From: Glycine soja
Taxonomy: Eukaryota; Streptophyta; Magnoliopsida; Fabales; Fabaceae
Direction: 5' to 3'
Length of the DNA: 64,000 nucleotides
Assembly: GCF_004193775.1 (NCBI RefSeq)
Contig: NC_041004.1
Location: 1,302,001 to 1,366,000, forward strand
Shown: piece by piece, positions 21,530 to 34,430 of the stretch
Layout of the letters: each line of letters opens with the position of its first letter
Position numbering within the stretch: the first letter of the stretch is position 1
Made by a program: the position numbers and the translations under genes
Notes under the pieces: generated by a model
Database searches by the model: none
What the model was told of the DNA's origin: nothing
What the model saw: the letters and a program-made list of their open reading frames with translations, nothing else

Positions 21530-21790
21530 TTGGAAGAATTTGCAAACTGTATCTGCATTGCCTGTGGATTGCAACTGTATATAGAGACTTCCAGAAAGCC
21601 TACTCCAAAGTTGACATCTAATAGCAATAAAGAACATTGGGTCATTGCTGCGTTACACTTCGATGGAAGCTCCTTCGGTAACCCTAGGTTTAGAGGACTG
21701 TCGGCAGATTGCACTGCGAAGTGTTTTGAGAGGATTTTCGGGTATTTTTACATGCATAACATGGAATGAAGGGTACGAGAAGTTGTTTTT
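21530..21790 (+). pseudogene. Decayed retroelement RNase H-like fragment
   Basis: The reading from 21530 contains ALHFDGSSFGNPRFRGLSA, which resembles the first strand of the plant non-LTR retrotransposon RNase H domain (usual pattern F-DGS-x-GNP-x-x-x-G). The rest of the domain is absent or out of frame. The fragment is short and the call rests on that motif. Confidence 0.45.
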
Positions 21791-24534
21791 TGAGTTCATT
21801 GAAGCTTTAACCTGCATTTCTGAATTATGACCAGTTTGTTAAATTTTTTTTTTTAAAAATATTAGGAAGGTTATGTTCTCATCATTGATGAGTCACCTAT
21901 TGGAATGAATCATTTCATCCTTGTTGACTTATTGGGTGTTCTTCAATGCAGACTAGTTTGTTTCGTGTTCCTTTTTGTTTTTTTGAAGGATTGTTTCGTG
22001 TTCCTGTGTTCGTTTGTTTAAGTTTTTTCACACGAGGGTAGAATGCAAGTTTCCTCAAATATTTTAGATAGAGTTACTGAAATCATGATCCCGTAACTAT
22101 CACCTAAAATTGTACAGGAATTAAAAAGATATTATTAACCATTGGACCGAGCCTCTGATGTTATAATTTCTTGATTACATTGCAATTTAAGGTTGATTCC
22201 GTGATACTTATTTTCCCTCGTTTAGTTACTAGAGCTTCAAATAAATATGATTTTTCTGGTGAATAAAAATTCATATGAATTGAAGTGTATTGTGTGCTTG
22301 CTTGGATTAAAGTTGGGAGAGTTCAAAAGTAATTTTACTCTTAAAGCAACAATTTTTTATTTTCTTTATTTTTGCATTAATATTCGTTAATACTAAGCAC
22401 ATTAAAATGGATTATTACTTTGTGTGAAATGAAGTCTTACTAGACTATGTCTGACTTTCTTATGTTCCAACTCATTCTTAATATGGAGTTCCTCTTCCAA
22501 AAGGACTTGGGGATACCATACCTCAATTCCTTACTCAACAAGTTGGGCATTTAAAATAATTATATAGTGCGTGTTTGAATTAGTATTTATTATTCATGTT
22601 TGATCAAATTTTCATATTAAGATACTCCAAAAGCAACTAAAAGTTGTTTCTATGATTCACGTTTGAATAGTATAAATGAGAATATAAAGGATTAACTTGA
22701 GCAGGAGAGGGGTATAAGTCATTAAGAGACAAATTTACCAATTATAACCAAATTTGCTCATAATGTGTACATATGTAAGTAAATTTGTTATAATTTGAGA
22801 AAAAAATATTATAGAGAAGCCTTTACTAGTTTACCAACTATATTAAAAAAAATTACTATCATAATGTTTCCTTTTATTAGTTGACAGAAATATTGAGATG
22901 ACTTTTAACCGTAATAGAAGTTTGTTTATATTCAAACTGTATCGATGAAAAGATATTTTTTTTTTATCAAAGATTCTTATTTGCAAGTATTGATTTTTTA
23001 TTTCTTAGTTGGTTTATTCAATATTGACAAATGATGTCAATACATCTAATTCAATTAGATGAATAAAGTGCATAAATTATTATAAATTTCCATATACTCT
23101 TAATTAAAAACTATCTTGGATGGATAAAAAAATTGTTGACAAATGATAACCTTAGAAACTATGACTCAATCCTCAAAATTTGCGCACCAATTACTGGATA
23201 ATACGTTAGTTTCAGTTTTTCTTTTTCTTTTTTTTTGGATATATCTTTATTTAGAATTTAATTTGACCAGCCTTTGTTTGGTTAGAGAAGAAAAAAAAAG
23301 GAAAATTTGAAAAAAATTATGTGAGTACGTCCTACATCTTTTATCTTTTACCTTAATTCAAATAATTTTTTTTTTATATTTCTTTTCTTTCATCCTCTTC
23401 TACTCTTTCAAACCAACCCTAATGGTGGACTTTCGAGTAATGATATATGATCTAACCTCCCTGTTGCTTTTTCATTATCTTAAAAAGTAAAAAGTATACA
23501 TAAAAATATCATCGGCTAGCATTGCATTTATTACCCGAAGCTGAGCGCTGCAGGATAAGGATCGTTTGGTCAAAAGTTTATCAGAAAACTTTTTTTTCTT
23601 CTTTTTTTTTGCTTTAAATCAGAAAACTTAATCAATCGGAATCATTATTTAATCTTCATTGTGTGGTAAATTATTCTTAAACTCAAGATAGTGTCATAAA
23701 TTTAACTCGATCATAAAAAATGTAGTGTCTTAAACTCGTCATTTTGCAAAAGCAATTAGAGCATGTATTGACAAATGTAAAAAGAAAAAAATAGTTGATG
23801 TTTTATTTTTTGTGAATCGAAAAATATTAGATGTAAGAATCCATGAATACTATTTTGAATTGATTCCATATGAGGGGATACAACTATAAAAATATTTAGA
23901 ATATAGAAGTGGGAACAGCATTACCTAAATGGGAAGAATCACTGAGAAGTACAAGATGCGAAAAGAAAATGCACAATAATGTCAATACACCATGCCATAC
24001 CTCGCAAATTCTAATTTATTTTTAAAATACAATATGTTAATCAAACAACTAACTAGGACAAAGAGTTAGTTTTCTACAATGTAACAAACTAAGATTTTTT
24101 TTTAGTGAGATGTTCATATTTAATGTTTTACGTGTCTCAACCAGAGTTACTTCTGAGAAATAAAGATAATTGACATTGAGAAACAAAAAAAGTATATATA
24201 TGAAACAACGTTCACAAAACATAATTTTACATTTGATTCAATACAGTGTCACAATTTAATATGTTGTTTTACCTTATCCCAAGTAAAAGCAGGATTAAAC
24301 AACTTCAAAGAAGATGATCGATCCAATTAAGAATATTATACAGATGATCTTAAAATACACAATTAATTGTACAATCATTTTCAATGAATTATTTATCTTA
24401 TTCTGATTTGGGATAAGTTTTTTTGAAAGGAATTTGGGACAAGTTAGACAACTTCTAATTTAATACTTCACTCAGAACAAATAGTTATTTTAAGGATTTT
24501 GCTGACCAGTCTTTTAAGTACAATGATTTAAAAA
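21791..24534. other. Gene-free AT-rich spacer
   Basis: No gene, RNA gene or clear repeat structure was recognised here. Confidence 0.5.
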
Positions 24535-24656
24535 CATTTTTTTTTTATAGAAATCCACTTTAAAAATGCATTAATAATCATATTAGTATATATATATATA
24601 TATATTAATATGATTATTAATGCATTTTTAAAGTGGATTTCTATAAAAAAAAATGG
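24535..24656. repeat. Near-perfect 120-bp palindrome
   Basis: The left arm (about 24537-24585) contains TATAGAAATCCACTTTAAA and TGCATTAATAATCATATTA; the right arm (about 24605-24653) is its reverse complement with essentially one mismatch beside the centre. The centre is a short TA run. Such identity implies a young foldback or snap-back duplication. The arms are long enough to form a strong hairpin RNA if transcribed. Confidence 0.9.
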
Positions 24657-26467
24657 TACTTTTTAATAAATAAAAATCATTTTTCCGTAAGTAATTAATT
24701 ATCACGTGCCTTATTTTTAAATAACTAAGATTTTAGACTAAACATTTACTATATTTTTTTCTTGAAAGATTATTTATGACTTTGAACTGGGTAAATTTTT
24801 ATTTTTTAAGTGACTATTTAGTTAGCACTTAAAATAAATTTCAGAATTACATTTAAATATGTGAATTAATTAATTTAAAATTGTTTTAATTTAATGAGTG
24901 ATCTCGACGTCATATTCTAAATATGTATATATTATAAGAAAAAGTTATATTAAACCGATTTTATCTCTTATATTATGGATCGAGTCATGATCACTTCACA
25001 TTTGGGTAAAAACTAATAATTAACACTGTCAAAATTTAAAATTATATGAATTGTATAAACCCATTTCACATTTAATGATAATTTAATTTCTAAAATTTAT
25101 AATTTAGTTTTAAATTAATCCTAACAAAATATACTTTTAACGTGAACTAAATAAAATTTTTCATTCTATCATTGATTGACACATTTTGGGATTAAAATAG
25201 TTATTTTTTATTTTTTATTAAGATTTTTTTTATTTTCTTTTCCTTCTTTCTACGTAGAAAAACATGAAATGTAGAAAAATAAATGCTCTTGTGATGCTGA
25301 ATCCGTACACTGCATGTCATTTATTGCACCTTCATTGATGCTTCTTATCCTCTCAGTCCATCCTTTGAAATCTCTGAGCATGTCACTATATGTAATGATG
25401 TAGTACATTTTCATTACTCAATCTTATAGTACTAACTTTTTTTTCTTCTTCTTGATTCTGTATTTAATGCAGTCACTATCGTATTCACTGCATCCGCTTT
25501 CATCTGTAATGCCATTTATGTAAAAAAACAAAAACCTTAGGTAAAGAACCACACACTCTTTATCTCCTTTTATCATGCAGCTTTTATTGTTTCTTATTTT
25601 AAATTTTAAATATGATAATTTAAGGATTAATAGAAAGATGTTATATAAAAAATAAAACTAAAGTGGTGACTTGGTGTGTCACGTTTCGGTTTTGATTTTT
25701 GGCTTGGGAGGGAAGGCTTCATTTTGGTGGTATTGGGATTTTTCATTGTTGGTTTGCTTGTACAAAGAAAGAGTAATTGGAAGAAGAAAAATAGCGTTTG
25801 ATTTGATTGACTCCTAGAGAGTTTGTAAGGTATGTTTGATTTAGAGGATTTTTTTTAATTAAAATAAAATATAAGAGATGTGAATTCACAAAATAAAATA
25901 TATAATTTTTTAGTATATTATTTATTTCCTTCCTACCAAAGATGACGTGTAGACCATGAGAGAAATTGAGAAAGGATAAGGTTAAAGAAAAAAAATGAAA
26001 TAACAAGCTATACTGCATAAAATGGCGACTTGTGGCAATAATCAAAAGGGATTTTATATTAGTATATATAGATATAGATGACTTGATCAATACTAGTAAG
26101 TGACGATCTTTTACAATTGACGCAAAAGAAAAATTAGTAACTACTTTTATAACGATGATCATGACACAATTATTTTGCCAATAATAAATTACTATTGTTG
26201 ACTTTTTATGATTATGGTTAACTTTATAATAAATTATTTTATATTTTTTTAGGAATTAATTTCTTTCATATGATTTTTTAAGCTGTCTCGCCTTATCCCT
26301 TCAAAATGAAATTAATTTGAGAGTTGTGTTAATACTTAATTATAAAAATATTAACACAATTTTTAAAACGATAAAATTTTAAAGGAATAACGTGAAAATA
26401 ATTGATCTCTTTATTATGTTAAAATGAGAATGCTTGTTTTAAGGTAATAATGAGATGTTCAGTTTAG
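24657..26467. other. Gene-free AT-rich spacer
   Basis: No gene is supported. A 139-codon open frame on the minus strand at 25743-26162 has a hydrophobic, low-complexity composition as expected for AT-rich DNA and no family features. Confidence 0.5.
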
Positions 26468-26590
26468 ACAAATTTTGGAAGTTACATGGAAGTTACTAAA
26501 ACTTCCATCAACGGTTGGAAGTTACATGAAAGTTACTAAAACTTCCATCAACAGCAGTTTTTAAAAAAGAAAAAACTTCCATCAACCGCC
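26468..26590. repeat. Short tandem repeat with internal inversions, about 55-bp unit
   Basis: GGAAGTTACAT followed by GTTACTAAAACTTCCATCAAC occurs twice in a row, with a third partial ACTTCCATCAAC. GGAAGTT and AACTTCC are inverted within each unit, so the block can form small hairpins. Confidence 0.8.
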
Positions 26591-26884
26591 AAAAACCACA
26601 TGTTCTTTGATCATAAATAATCATTCTGGTTCAGAAAGCATAACGGGTGACAAAACATACAAGACTAAAACAAAACTCTTAAATTATAATCTTCTGATTT
26701 TATCCGATTGAACAATTTTGGTTGAACCCCGAAATTTGATTCAATCTGAAAGTGTTATACACGACTTCAGATTTATCCAGTATCATCTCGATTTTCAAAT
26801 TAACCAACAAAATCAAACTTCTTTTAGTAAACTTTATTTGTAAATGGCATTGGAGAAGTTTTTTCTTTTAATTTTTTTTCTTTT

Positions 26885-27168
26885 TAGGGCATCTCCAGCA
26901 ATAATATTGTTAGTGTTGATTAAACACAAGGAACAATGTCTTCATTTTTTCCTCCGTTGGAGGTATTAAAAACTAAATTATTTACATCAACCAACATCAT
27001 CCCGTGCAAAAAAAAGAGGAAAACCGTTTTGTACATGTGACATCTCTTTTAGAAAGATTTCATTGAAGAAAAACATAATTTCTGATTCTTATATATTTAC
27101 GTGATTATAGGACCCACCCAAAATTCAATAAGGAATGCAACTAAGCTCCTATCGCGGGAGATGTTCTT
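26885..27168. mobile_element. hAT-like MITE remnant
   Basis: The left end GGGCATCTCCAGCAAT and the right end (reverse complement AGAACATCTCCCGCGAT) form a short imperfect terminal inverted repeat of the GCATCTCC type common in plant hAT-related MITEs. It is about 285 bp and non-coding. Confidence 0.5.
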
Positions 27169-28146
27169 ACTTTTTTTAACTAGTGTCTTAAGCATTTGTC
27201 TATTAAAAATTATAATTTTTGGAATGTATTTTATATATTTAAAAGATTTTTGAAAATACATTATTATAAATATAGTTAAAACTTTCTCACTTATTTAGAA
27301 ATTTTGGATTCCCACTTCTTCTCATAAGAATAAGAAGGTTTTCTAAAGAAACAATTAATAAGTTATTTTTTATAATATATTTTTGATTCCTAATAAATAT
27401 ATAATTTTTAAATTTATTTTCTAATAAATTTTTCTTTTACAACGGTTCCTAATAATAATTTATGTTTTAATCATTATTTTGTTTTAATTGATGATAAATT
27501 TTATATTTATTCGTTAAAAAATTAACAAATTTTATTTTAGTTTCTTTAGGCTAACCCTCTCACTTAAACACTATTATTTAATACAAGTACAGTTCCTTAA
27601 AATTAATTAATCAAAACTTAGAATAACTAAATTGTTTTTGTAACCTGTGTGTAGCCAGGGAAAGAGAGATAAAGATGCTCTCAGTTTTATCGATATACTA
27701 GGACTAGGAGTATGTAATAAAGAAAACAAAAGAGAGAAAAACACACACAATGTACGTGCAACAATGCTCAACAACGATGATTCAACTTCTGAATTCACTG
27801 AACACACACATTTATTGCATAAAGCAAGCTTGAAACTCGCCTATACTATAGTCCTTGCAAGTCCCCTATCATTAAATACTGCCTCCTCGAATAGCCATAA
27901 TGATCATAATACACATTTTTTTCCTTTCAACTTTAAATCCTACCCAATTTATGTCATACCCACTTCGAGGCTTCAAGTGCTAGCTAGCTTGCAACGGACA
28001 AGGAAACTCACTCTTGAAGGTTCGTGTGTGAAATTAAAAATTAAAAATAAATAATAATTGTTTTTGTTGCTCTTTCTTTTTTATATTTTATTTATACATG
28101 AATATTGTTATGATTCTAACTTTGTGAATGTTCTTTGTTGGTAAGG
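27169..28146 (+). promoter_or_regulatory. Upstream region of the MYB gene
   Basis: The last 200 bases (about 27930-28146) precede the MYB start codon; a partial copy of them is found at 35195-35340 before a stub of MYB exon 1. No individual cis element is claimed. Confidence 0.4.
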
Positions 28147-30773
28147 ATGGGAAGGAAACCATGTTGTGACAAGATGGGGTTGAAGAAAGGTCCTTGGACT
28201 GCTGAAGAGGATGAGATTCTTGTAAATTATATCAACAAGAATGGTGGTCATGGAAGTTGGCGTTCTCTCCCCAATTTAGCAGGTTTTCCCATGCCCTTTT
28301 GTTGTGTTTTTTCTCTTGCTTTGTTGGTCATGTTTTGAAACTCTACTTCAACAATCACTTTTCTCTCTTGGAAACAAAAAAGTTTCCCTCTTTTTGTTAC
28401 ACTCAGAAAGCAATAAAAAAAATGCTGCTTTAAAATACCTTTCCATTGATATGAAGCATATGTTTCTCAAATTTGACTTTTTTTATAAAAAAAAATTATG
28501 GTAAGGCTGTAGCTTTAGTTAGAGGAGCTTTTCTTTGAAATAGGCTGTTAGGCTTGTTAACAAGTGCCTTGGATGATTTTGGGGTCCCTCTAATGGTTTT
28601 TAATTTTGCAACCAAGTTATTAGAACAATATTGGGTTGAAGGGCAGGGGAAAGTGTCCCTTTATTATAAATTTCAAGGAGAAATGCAGAACCTTCTTTTT
28701 TAGCACACTCACAAAAATTTGTTAGGAATAACAAAATATTGTTTACTCATCATTTTCTAAATTTTAACAGAAATATTTTTAAGCATTGAATATGATTGAA
28801 ATATGTACTCAAGTTTAGCCGTAGATTTTACATTGATAACCATTTTGTTTCTAAATATCAAGTCATAGTTTTGTGTTGATTTTCTCTTGTTCTTTTTGTG
28901 TTTTCAACCGAAAACTTGGCCTTCATTTTTATTTGATTTGTTACACATAAGCTAAGCAAGTGCCAATTCACTCGTCCATCTGTAGATTTTTCTTCACATG
29001 AACACTTTTGTTTTTATACTTGCTTTACATAAGAATATTTGGCCATATAACTTCCCTTTTAACCCTCCCTTTCAGGTCTTCTTCGTTGTGGTAAGAGTTG
29101 CCGGTTAAGATGGACAAACTACCTCAGACCAGATATTAAACGTGGTTCCTTTACACTTGAGGATGAAAAACTAATCATACAGCTTCATGGTATCCTTGGA
29201 AATAGGTACCTAATAATGTTGACTAAGAGTGAGACACAAAATTTTAACATAGCTTTGGTAAATGATGGAAAGATCTATTTCAATTCTTAGTTGTGTTTGC
29301 TTAAAATTAATGTGTCAATGGTCTAGTTCTTGTCTTGCAACTTAAACTCTTTTTTATTATGTGAAAATGGAGTCCAAATCTAAATTAATGCATGGGAGAT
29401 ATTTTGGAATTGAAAGTTTGATATGTGGTGTTTAAAATGCCCTATTACTTTGAAGCAGCTGTCGTGAAGCGGGAGAGAGAAAGACACAAGGTTTGAGTGT
29501 AGTTTCATTTGAACAATGTGTCTTTCTTTCTCTTGTACATAATAACTCTTGAAGTGGATTCACATTCCATGTTACTGTATGAATAAAAACAAAATTCTTG
29601 TGTGATTATTAGGCTCCTTTGAAAACAAAAAAATTGTCTTATAGATAAAATATATAGTCTTGCACTCTTGCTTGAATTAAAGCCTAAATGATTTAAATTA
29701 CACCCCAAAGAGTTTGCATGTGGATGTTCTCAATCAAATTAGTTCTTAAATGCACATTTCATTAGTCAAATTAATCCTTAAAACTTAATCTGATTGACAA
29801 AATATGTTCAGGAACTTTAGATTTACTTTTATGAATCAAAGACTAATATGAACAAAGTTGTATGCTAATTTCACTAATTACTGATTGTCCTTTATTAATA
29901 TTATATTTAGAACCATTTATTTCTTGAACCCCAATAAAAGACATCTTGGGCCATCTGCATATGAACAACAATTATCACCATTGGGGGCTCCAATTCTTAT
30001 TTTCAAATTTCAGTTAATAACAACTGCATGTCCCTCTTCCACAGTCTCAACCAACTCTTATGTGATACGTACTCAAAATTTTTTATCTATGAGAGAAAAA
30101 AATTAATAAACTCATTACATGTCATGTAGATATTAGTAGAAACCATATAATGATTTCTCTCTTTTTCTCTAAGGCTATATATTTTGGCAATGTTAAAAAA
30201 AATGAACCAATTCACAGGTGGGCTGCTATAGCCTCTCAGCTACCAGGAAGAACAGACAATGAGATAAAAAACTTATGGAACACCCACTTGAAGAAACGTC
30301 TCATTTGCATGGGCCTTGACCCACAAACCCACCAACCACTAGCCTCTCCACATAACCCTAATGACAAGGCTCATGCATCATCATCCACTTCAACCCGCCA
30401 CATGGCCCAGTGGGAGAGTGCAAGGCTTGAAGCAGAGGCAAGGCTCTCAAGGGAACCACACTTATACAACAACAACAACAAAACTGACTCTGACTACTTC
30501 CTACGAATTTGGAACTCTGATCTTGGAGAATCTTTTCGTGATGTCCACAAATTAGAATCTTCAATCAAATGTGAGTCACAGTCTGCCACAACGGATTTGG
30601 CTTCCTTAACCCCAGCAAGCATTGTGAAAGAGGAGTTTCTGTGGGGTGTTAAGAAAATTGTCTCGGATTCATCATCAAGCTCTAGTGAACTACACCATGA
30701 CTCTTGTGACACTTCTTTGCAGCTCTTGTTAGACTTTCCTATGAACAATGACATGAGCTTCTTAGAATTATGA
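28147..30773 (+). CDS. MYB17: R2R3-MYB transcription factor, subgroup 9, MYB17-like
   Basis: Three exons (28147-28282, 29076-29205, 30218-30773), with introns at the positions usual for R2R3-MYBs, encode 273 residues. The start MGRKPCCDK is the family start; an in-frame ATG 12 bases upstream was not chosen. R2 and R3 span about residues 12-116, with [14 protein letters not shown] at the repeat junction and [14 protein letters not shown] as the R3 recognition helix; Leu108 where most family members have Tyr fits MYB17. [19 protein letters not shown] at 150-168 is the subgroup-9 signature shared by MYB16, MYB106 and MYB17, which control epidermal cell outgrowth, cuticle and floral development in other plants. 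The C-terminal part has an acidic, Ser-rich stretch. One oddity: GGHGSW in R2 makes the first Trp spacing 20 residues instead of the usual 19. Confidence 0.94.
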
Positions 30774-31785
30774 GACACCAACAGCCCCTTCCTTACCCTT
30801 AATTAGTGCATGTATGATGTTGTTGATATGCTGACATGTAGCTTTTTGTTGGCTATTTTGTAGACTTATAGCATGTTAGGATAATTAACTATCATAATTG
30901 ATTTTGGAAGGAAATTATGCTGAAAATTGAAAAAAGTGAAAGCAACTATTTGTTGCTTGGACTTTCAATGAGAATTTGGAATTGATTCGGGGAAAAAATT
31001 AATCTAATCCAAACATGCTATTAGTATATGAGAAAATGAACTAGTAATTTTAGATGAGTACAACTGTTATTCAGCATATATTAATGACATTGCAGAAATA
31101 TGATTATTATTAGGCTTTTCACTTTTAAGGACCGGTAGAAATGCGACTAGTTGACTGAAATGAGTGTATTTTTCATTTCTTATCTAATTTTTTTATGTAA
31201 TTTTGAAATTTATATTATACTCTCCTATTTCTTATAGAATTTAATAGTTATGTACTGATAATTTTATATCATTATTCAATCATAAATTATTATTTGAATT
31301 ATTTTAAAATAATTATTTTAAAAATCAATAAATATTTTAAAATTAACAAATTTAGAGTTGTTATTGAATGATTATGTTTATAGTGTTTAATTATAATACT
31401 TTTTCTCAATCCGATATCATATCATCGACTATTGATGTACCGTATCACTATCTACATGTAATTGCTAAAATTATATTTTTAATATGTTGAGCGGTTTATT
31501 CTCTAATGTTTGTGCTTCCACTTTTGTTACGCACTTAAATTACTACTAACTTCATAGCACATTAGTTTGGCTTGTTCTTTCTGCATTGTGTAGATTTCTT
31601 TTACCTTTAACACTTTTAAAAAAAATTCAAAATTATTTTTCTAATAAACATATGGATTGTACATCTGTATTAACTATATCTTAAAAAAATCTAAAAAAAA
31701 TTATTTTTAATTTTTTTAATAAATTTAATTATAAATTTTTTATAATTATTATATTAAGTAGATTTTTGTTTTTTGTCTTATTATA

Positions 31786-31896
31786 ATTAATTTTGATCTA
31801 ATGCATTTTTTACATATATAAATTTTAAATTAAAATCATAGGTTTAATAAAAATTTATATATGTAAAAAAATTAATTATTAGATCAAAATTAATTG
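31786..31896. repeat. Short inverted repeat, about 45-bp arms
   Basis: TTAATTTTGATCTAATGCA-TTTTTTACATATATAAATTT on the left pairs with the reverse-oriented AAATTTATATATGTAAAAAA-ATTAATTATTAGATCAAAAT on the right. Looks like a small foldback element. Confidence 0.7.
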
Positions 31897-31928
31897 TCAC
31901 AAAATTTATTATGTAAACTTACATGTGC

Positions 31929-32226
31929 ATTAAATATATATTAGAAATTTTAGTATTATATAGAACAACATTAATTATTTTATAATATAATTGGTTTATT
32001 AACTCAGTTATTATTTTGATTTATAAAACAAATATTTATCATGTTTTCATTGCATTTTCACTTCTTCAGAAAAAGAACTATGCATTGTACATTAAAAATT
32101 TTAGTATTATATAAAGTAACATTAATTATTTTATGACATAATTGGTCTATTAGTTTAGTTGTTATTTTTATTTATAAAGCAAATATATATCATGTTGTCA
32201 TTGCATTTTCACTTCTTCAGAAAAAA
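31929..32226. repeat. Tandem duplication, period about 151 bp
   Basis: Two diverged units share AATTTTAGTATTATATA, AACATTAATTATTTTAT and end with GCATTTTCACTTCTTCAGAA. The second begins near 32080. Non-coding. Confidence 0.8.
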
Positions 32227-32715
32227 TTAAAAACATTGGTTTGTTGTTTTTAATTTTGGGTCTGTTTTTTAAAATATTTTAAAAATTTTAATCAAATATA
32301 TTTTTACTCTTATTTTTTATTTTCTTTAAAAATAAATCAAGTGACACCATAGTTTGTTAGAATGTTAATTTTATCAGTAAAAGAAATCGGACTCAAAACT
32401 TTTCTAATTTCCTCTCTTTTCTTTTCTTTTCTTTTAACCATCTAACCCTCATTATATCTCTTTTGATCCTAAAATTTTTTAAAAAATCAATTTCTATATA
32501 GTCTGTAGTCCATATGATTTTGATGCGTTCATTTTGTTTTATGTGCAAGTGCAACTAATATAAAACAAAACACTTGAAAATCGATAAGAAGCACAGAAGG
32601 TATCTTCCTAGTGTCAGTAAAAAATATTAAACGCTTGATGTTCCATGGTAACAATGATTCTTGTTGTGAAAAACCAAATGAAAAAAAAAGATGGAATAAA
32701 GCATCTTAACAAAAA

Positions 32716-34430
32716 GACCTTCAGGCTGTCCTGTATGTCACAAACTTTACATAATATTATCAAACAAGTTTTTTTTAGCTAATAAAAAATTATAAATTAA
32801 CTGAAAATATTTGTTTAATTACATAGCAAACATTCTCATAATGTTTCCCTTTCAATTTCCTACACACATAAACAACATTTAAAAACAAGCAAGAAAAGTT
32901 GTAGACAATTTCATTCCTAGTTTGTAGCATTTTTATGTAACTTGAGACTTTTTTTTTTTTTACAAACCTTGCCTTCTGCTCTGATTGCTGTGCATTAAGG
33001 CTCTTTCGTTATTCACTTTTTCATAAAATTCTGCTTTCCTTTTCTCTTTTATTTTTTCCTGCACAGACACCAGAGTGTTATTAAAAAGTTGAATGCAATA
33101 TACTCTTAAGTGTTTGTATGTTTATGTGAACCTAGTTCACTCAATATAATGTGACAAGAGTGAAGATAAGAAAATTTGTTGGATGAAAAATCTATATTTA
33201 TTTTGGTGTCAACAGAAGCATTTTATCATGTAAGTATATTATTCCATTTAACACAGGACAACATAAATTCTTACTTTGTTTTGTCTTATCTTGATTATAT
33301 TGTTTAGAATAAGATCTTTAATAATAATAAAAAATGACCTTTAAAAATGATGTGCTAACAAAAACTATATTTATTTTGGTGTCACAAACATGCATCTTGA
33401 TATCATGAATAATAGAAAAAACAATGTCATTTTGCCAACCAATAACTGAACAAGTTTATTTTAGACTAACAAATGTTATGTTAGTGTTAATTATTAGTTT
33501 TTATTAGTATTACCTCAATTTTTTTAATATTAACTTCCAGCAGAGCTGCGTTCTCACTGTTATGTCTAGCAGCAAGAATAGAACACCCCTTTTGGGCCCT
33601 GTAACAATAATTTCTCAAGTTTACTTAAAACATAACATAATGAAACAGACTATAAAAAAAATAAAATCAAATGACACTGTAAATTTGTAGAAACATTCCT
33701 CCCATAACATATTGGCATACAGATCACAAATCACGTCTTAAATATATATATATTTTATAAATCATGTCTTAAATAAAAGCCTCATCTGATCTTGAAGCAT
33801 ATGAACTTATGAAGGGTTTGCACTAGTAGAGTTATTGTGTTATGCAAACCGTATCACCATAGAACTTAATTATTTGATAGACTTTCTGTTTTCAAGTTAG
33901 GGTTCTTTACGCAATGTAACATGGTTTTTTTATGCCTAGTTACTACAAACTGCAAAATGAAATCAAAATAAAAAAGACTTACTTATTCTCTGCTTCGAAT
34001 TTCTCACTTTCTTCCCATGCCTTCTCATTAGACAACCTTTTTCTCTTTCTCTATTTCTGCAAGAGCAATAGCTGTACAATGTGCTGTACACCATAGTTTT
34101 AAACAATTGTGACCGCATCAGTAACATTTTTTCGCAATTGTCCACAATATAAAGGTTTTCTGATTCACCACAATGCGACCGCGACTGCAATTTAAAACCA
34201 TGCTGTACACCATAGAATAAGTGTTTCAGTCATTTGTTAAGGAAAATATATGCTATCCGTAAAAATTAATTGGTGAACTATCATCTCTAGAAATCATATT
34301 TAGAAAGACAAAACTCACCCTCATGCTCCAGAAGAACAGAAAGAGCTTTGGTTATCTCTTCTGCTGCCGGAATAAACTTGGTTTGAAGCTCTTCCATAGC
34401 TTTGGACTTTGGTTTTGTTGAACTTAGAAC
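32716..34430 (-). pseudogene. Decayed remorin gene copy
   Basis: The whole length aligns piecewise with the intact remorin at 35810-39901. An exon 1 remnant at about 34318-34400 keeps MEELQTK but has lost the proline-rich middle. An exon 3 remnant at about 33982-34075 keeps the codons for the KAWEESEK region. An exon 4 remnant at 33523-33590 reads AARHNSENAAL with a donor after IE. An exon 5 remnant at about 32950-33060 has stops and no recognisable C-terminus. Downstream, GGCTGTCCTGTATGTCACAAAC is shared with the intact gene's 3' side (written here in two halves: GGCTGTCCTG and TATGTCACAAAC). Exon 2 was not found and introns are shortened. A 104-bp MITE sits inside it (34097-34200). It cannot encode remorin. 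Confidence 0.85.
34097..34200. mobile_element. 104-bp MITE in the remorin pseudogene
   Basis: The insert begins TTTTAAACAATTGTGACCGC and ends with the inverse-type GCGACTGCAATTTAAAAC, forming an imperfect terminal inverted repeat. It is flanked by a 15-bp direct repeat, TGCTGTACACCATAG, at 34082-34096 and 34201-34215. The intact remorin has a single related GTACACCATAG at the same place, which confirms an insertion. Confidence 0.8.

Larger units (their letters stand above)
30774..32715. other. Spacer between MYB and the remorin pseudogene
   Basis: AT-rich, without genes. It holds an inverted repeat (31786-31896) and a 151-bp tandem duplication (31929-32226), given separately. Weak similarity to the region below the intact remorin (35550-35680) begins at about 32600. 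Confidence 0.5.

Noticed and set aside
25743..26162. 139-codon minus-strand open frame
   Set aside because: Composition is that expected of translated AT-rich DNA; no domain, no splice context and no copy elsewhere in the window.
27647..28054. 135-codon frame upstream of the MYB gene
   Set aside because: Overlaps the probable MYB promoter and leader, has no recognisable domain, and the partial copy at 35195 does not keep it.
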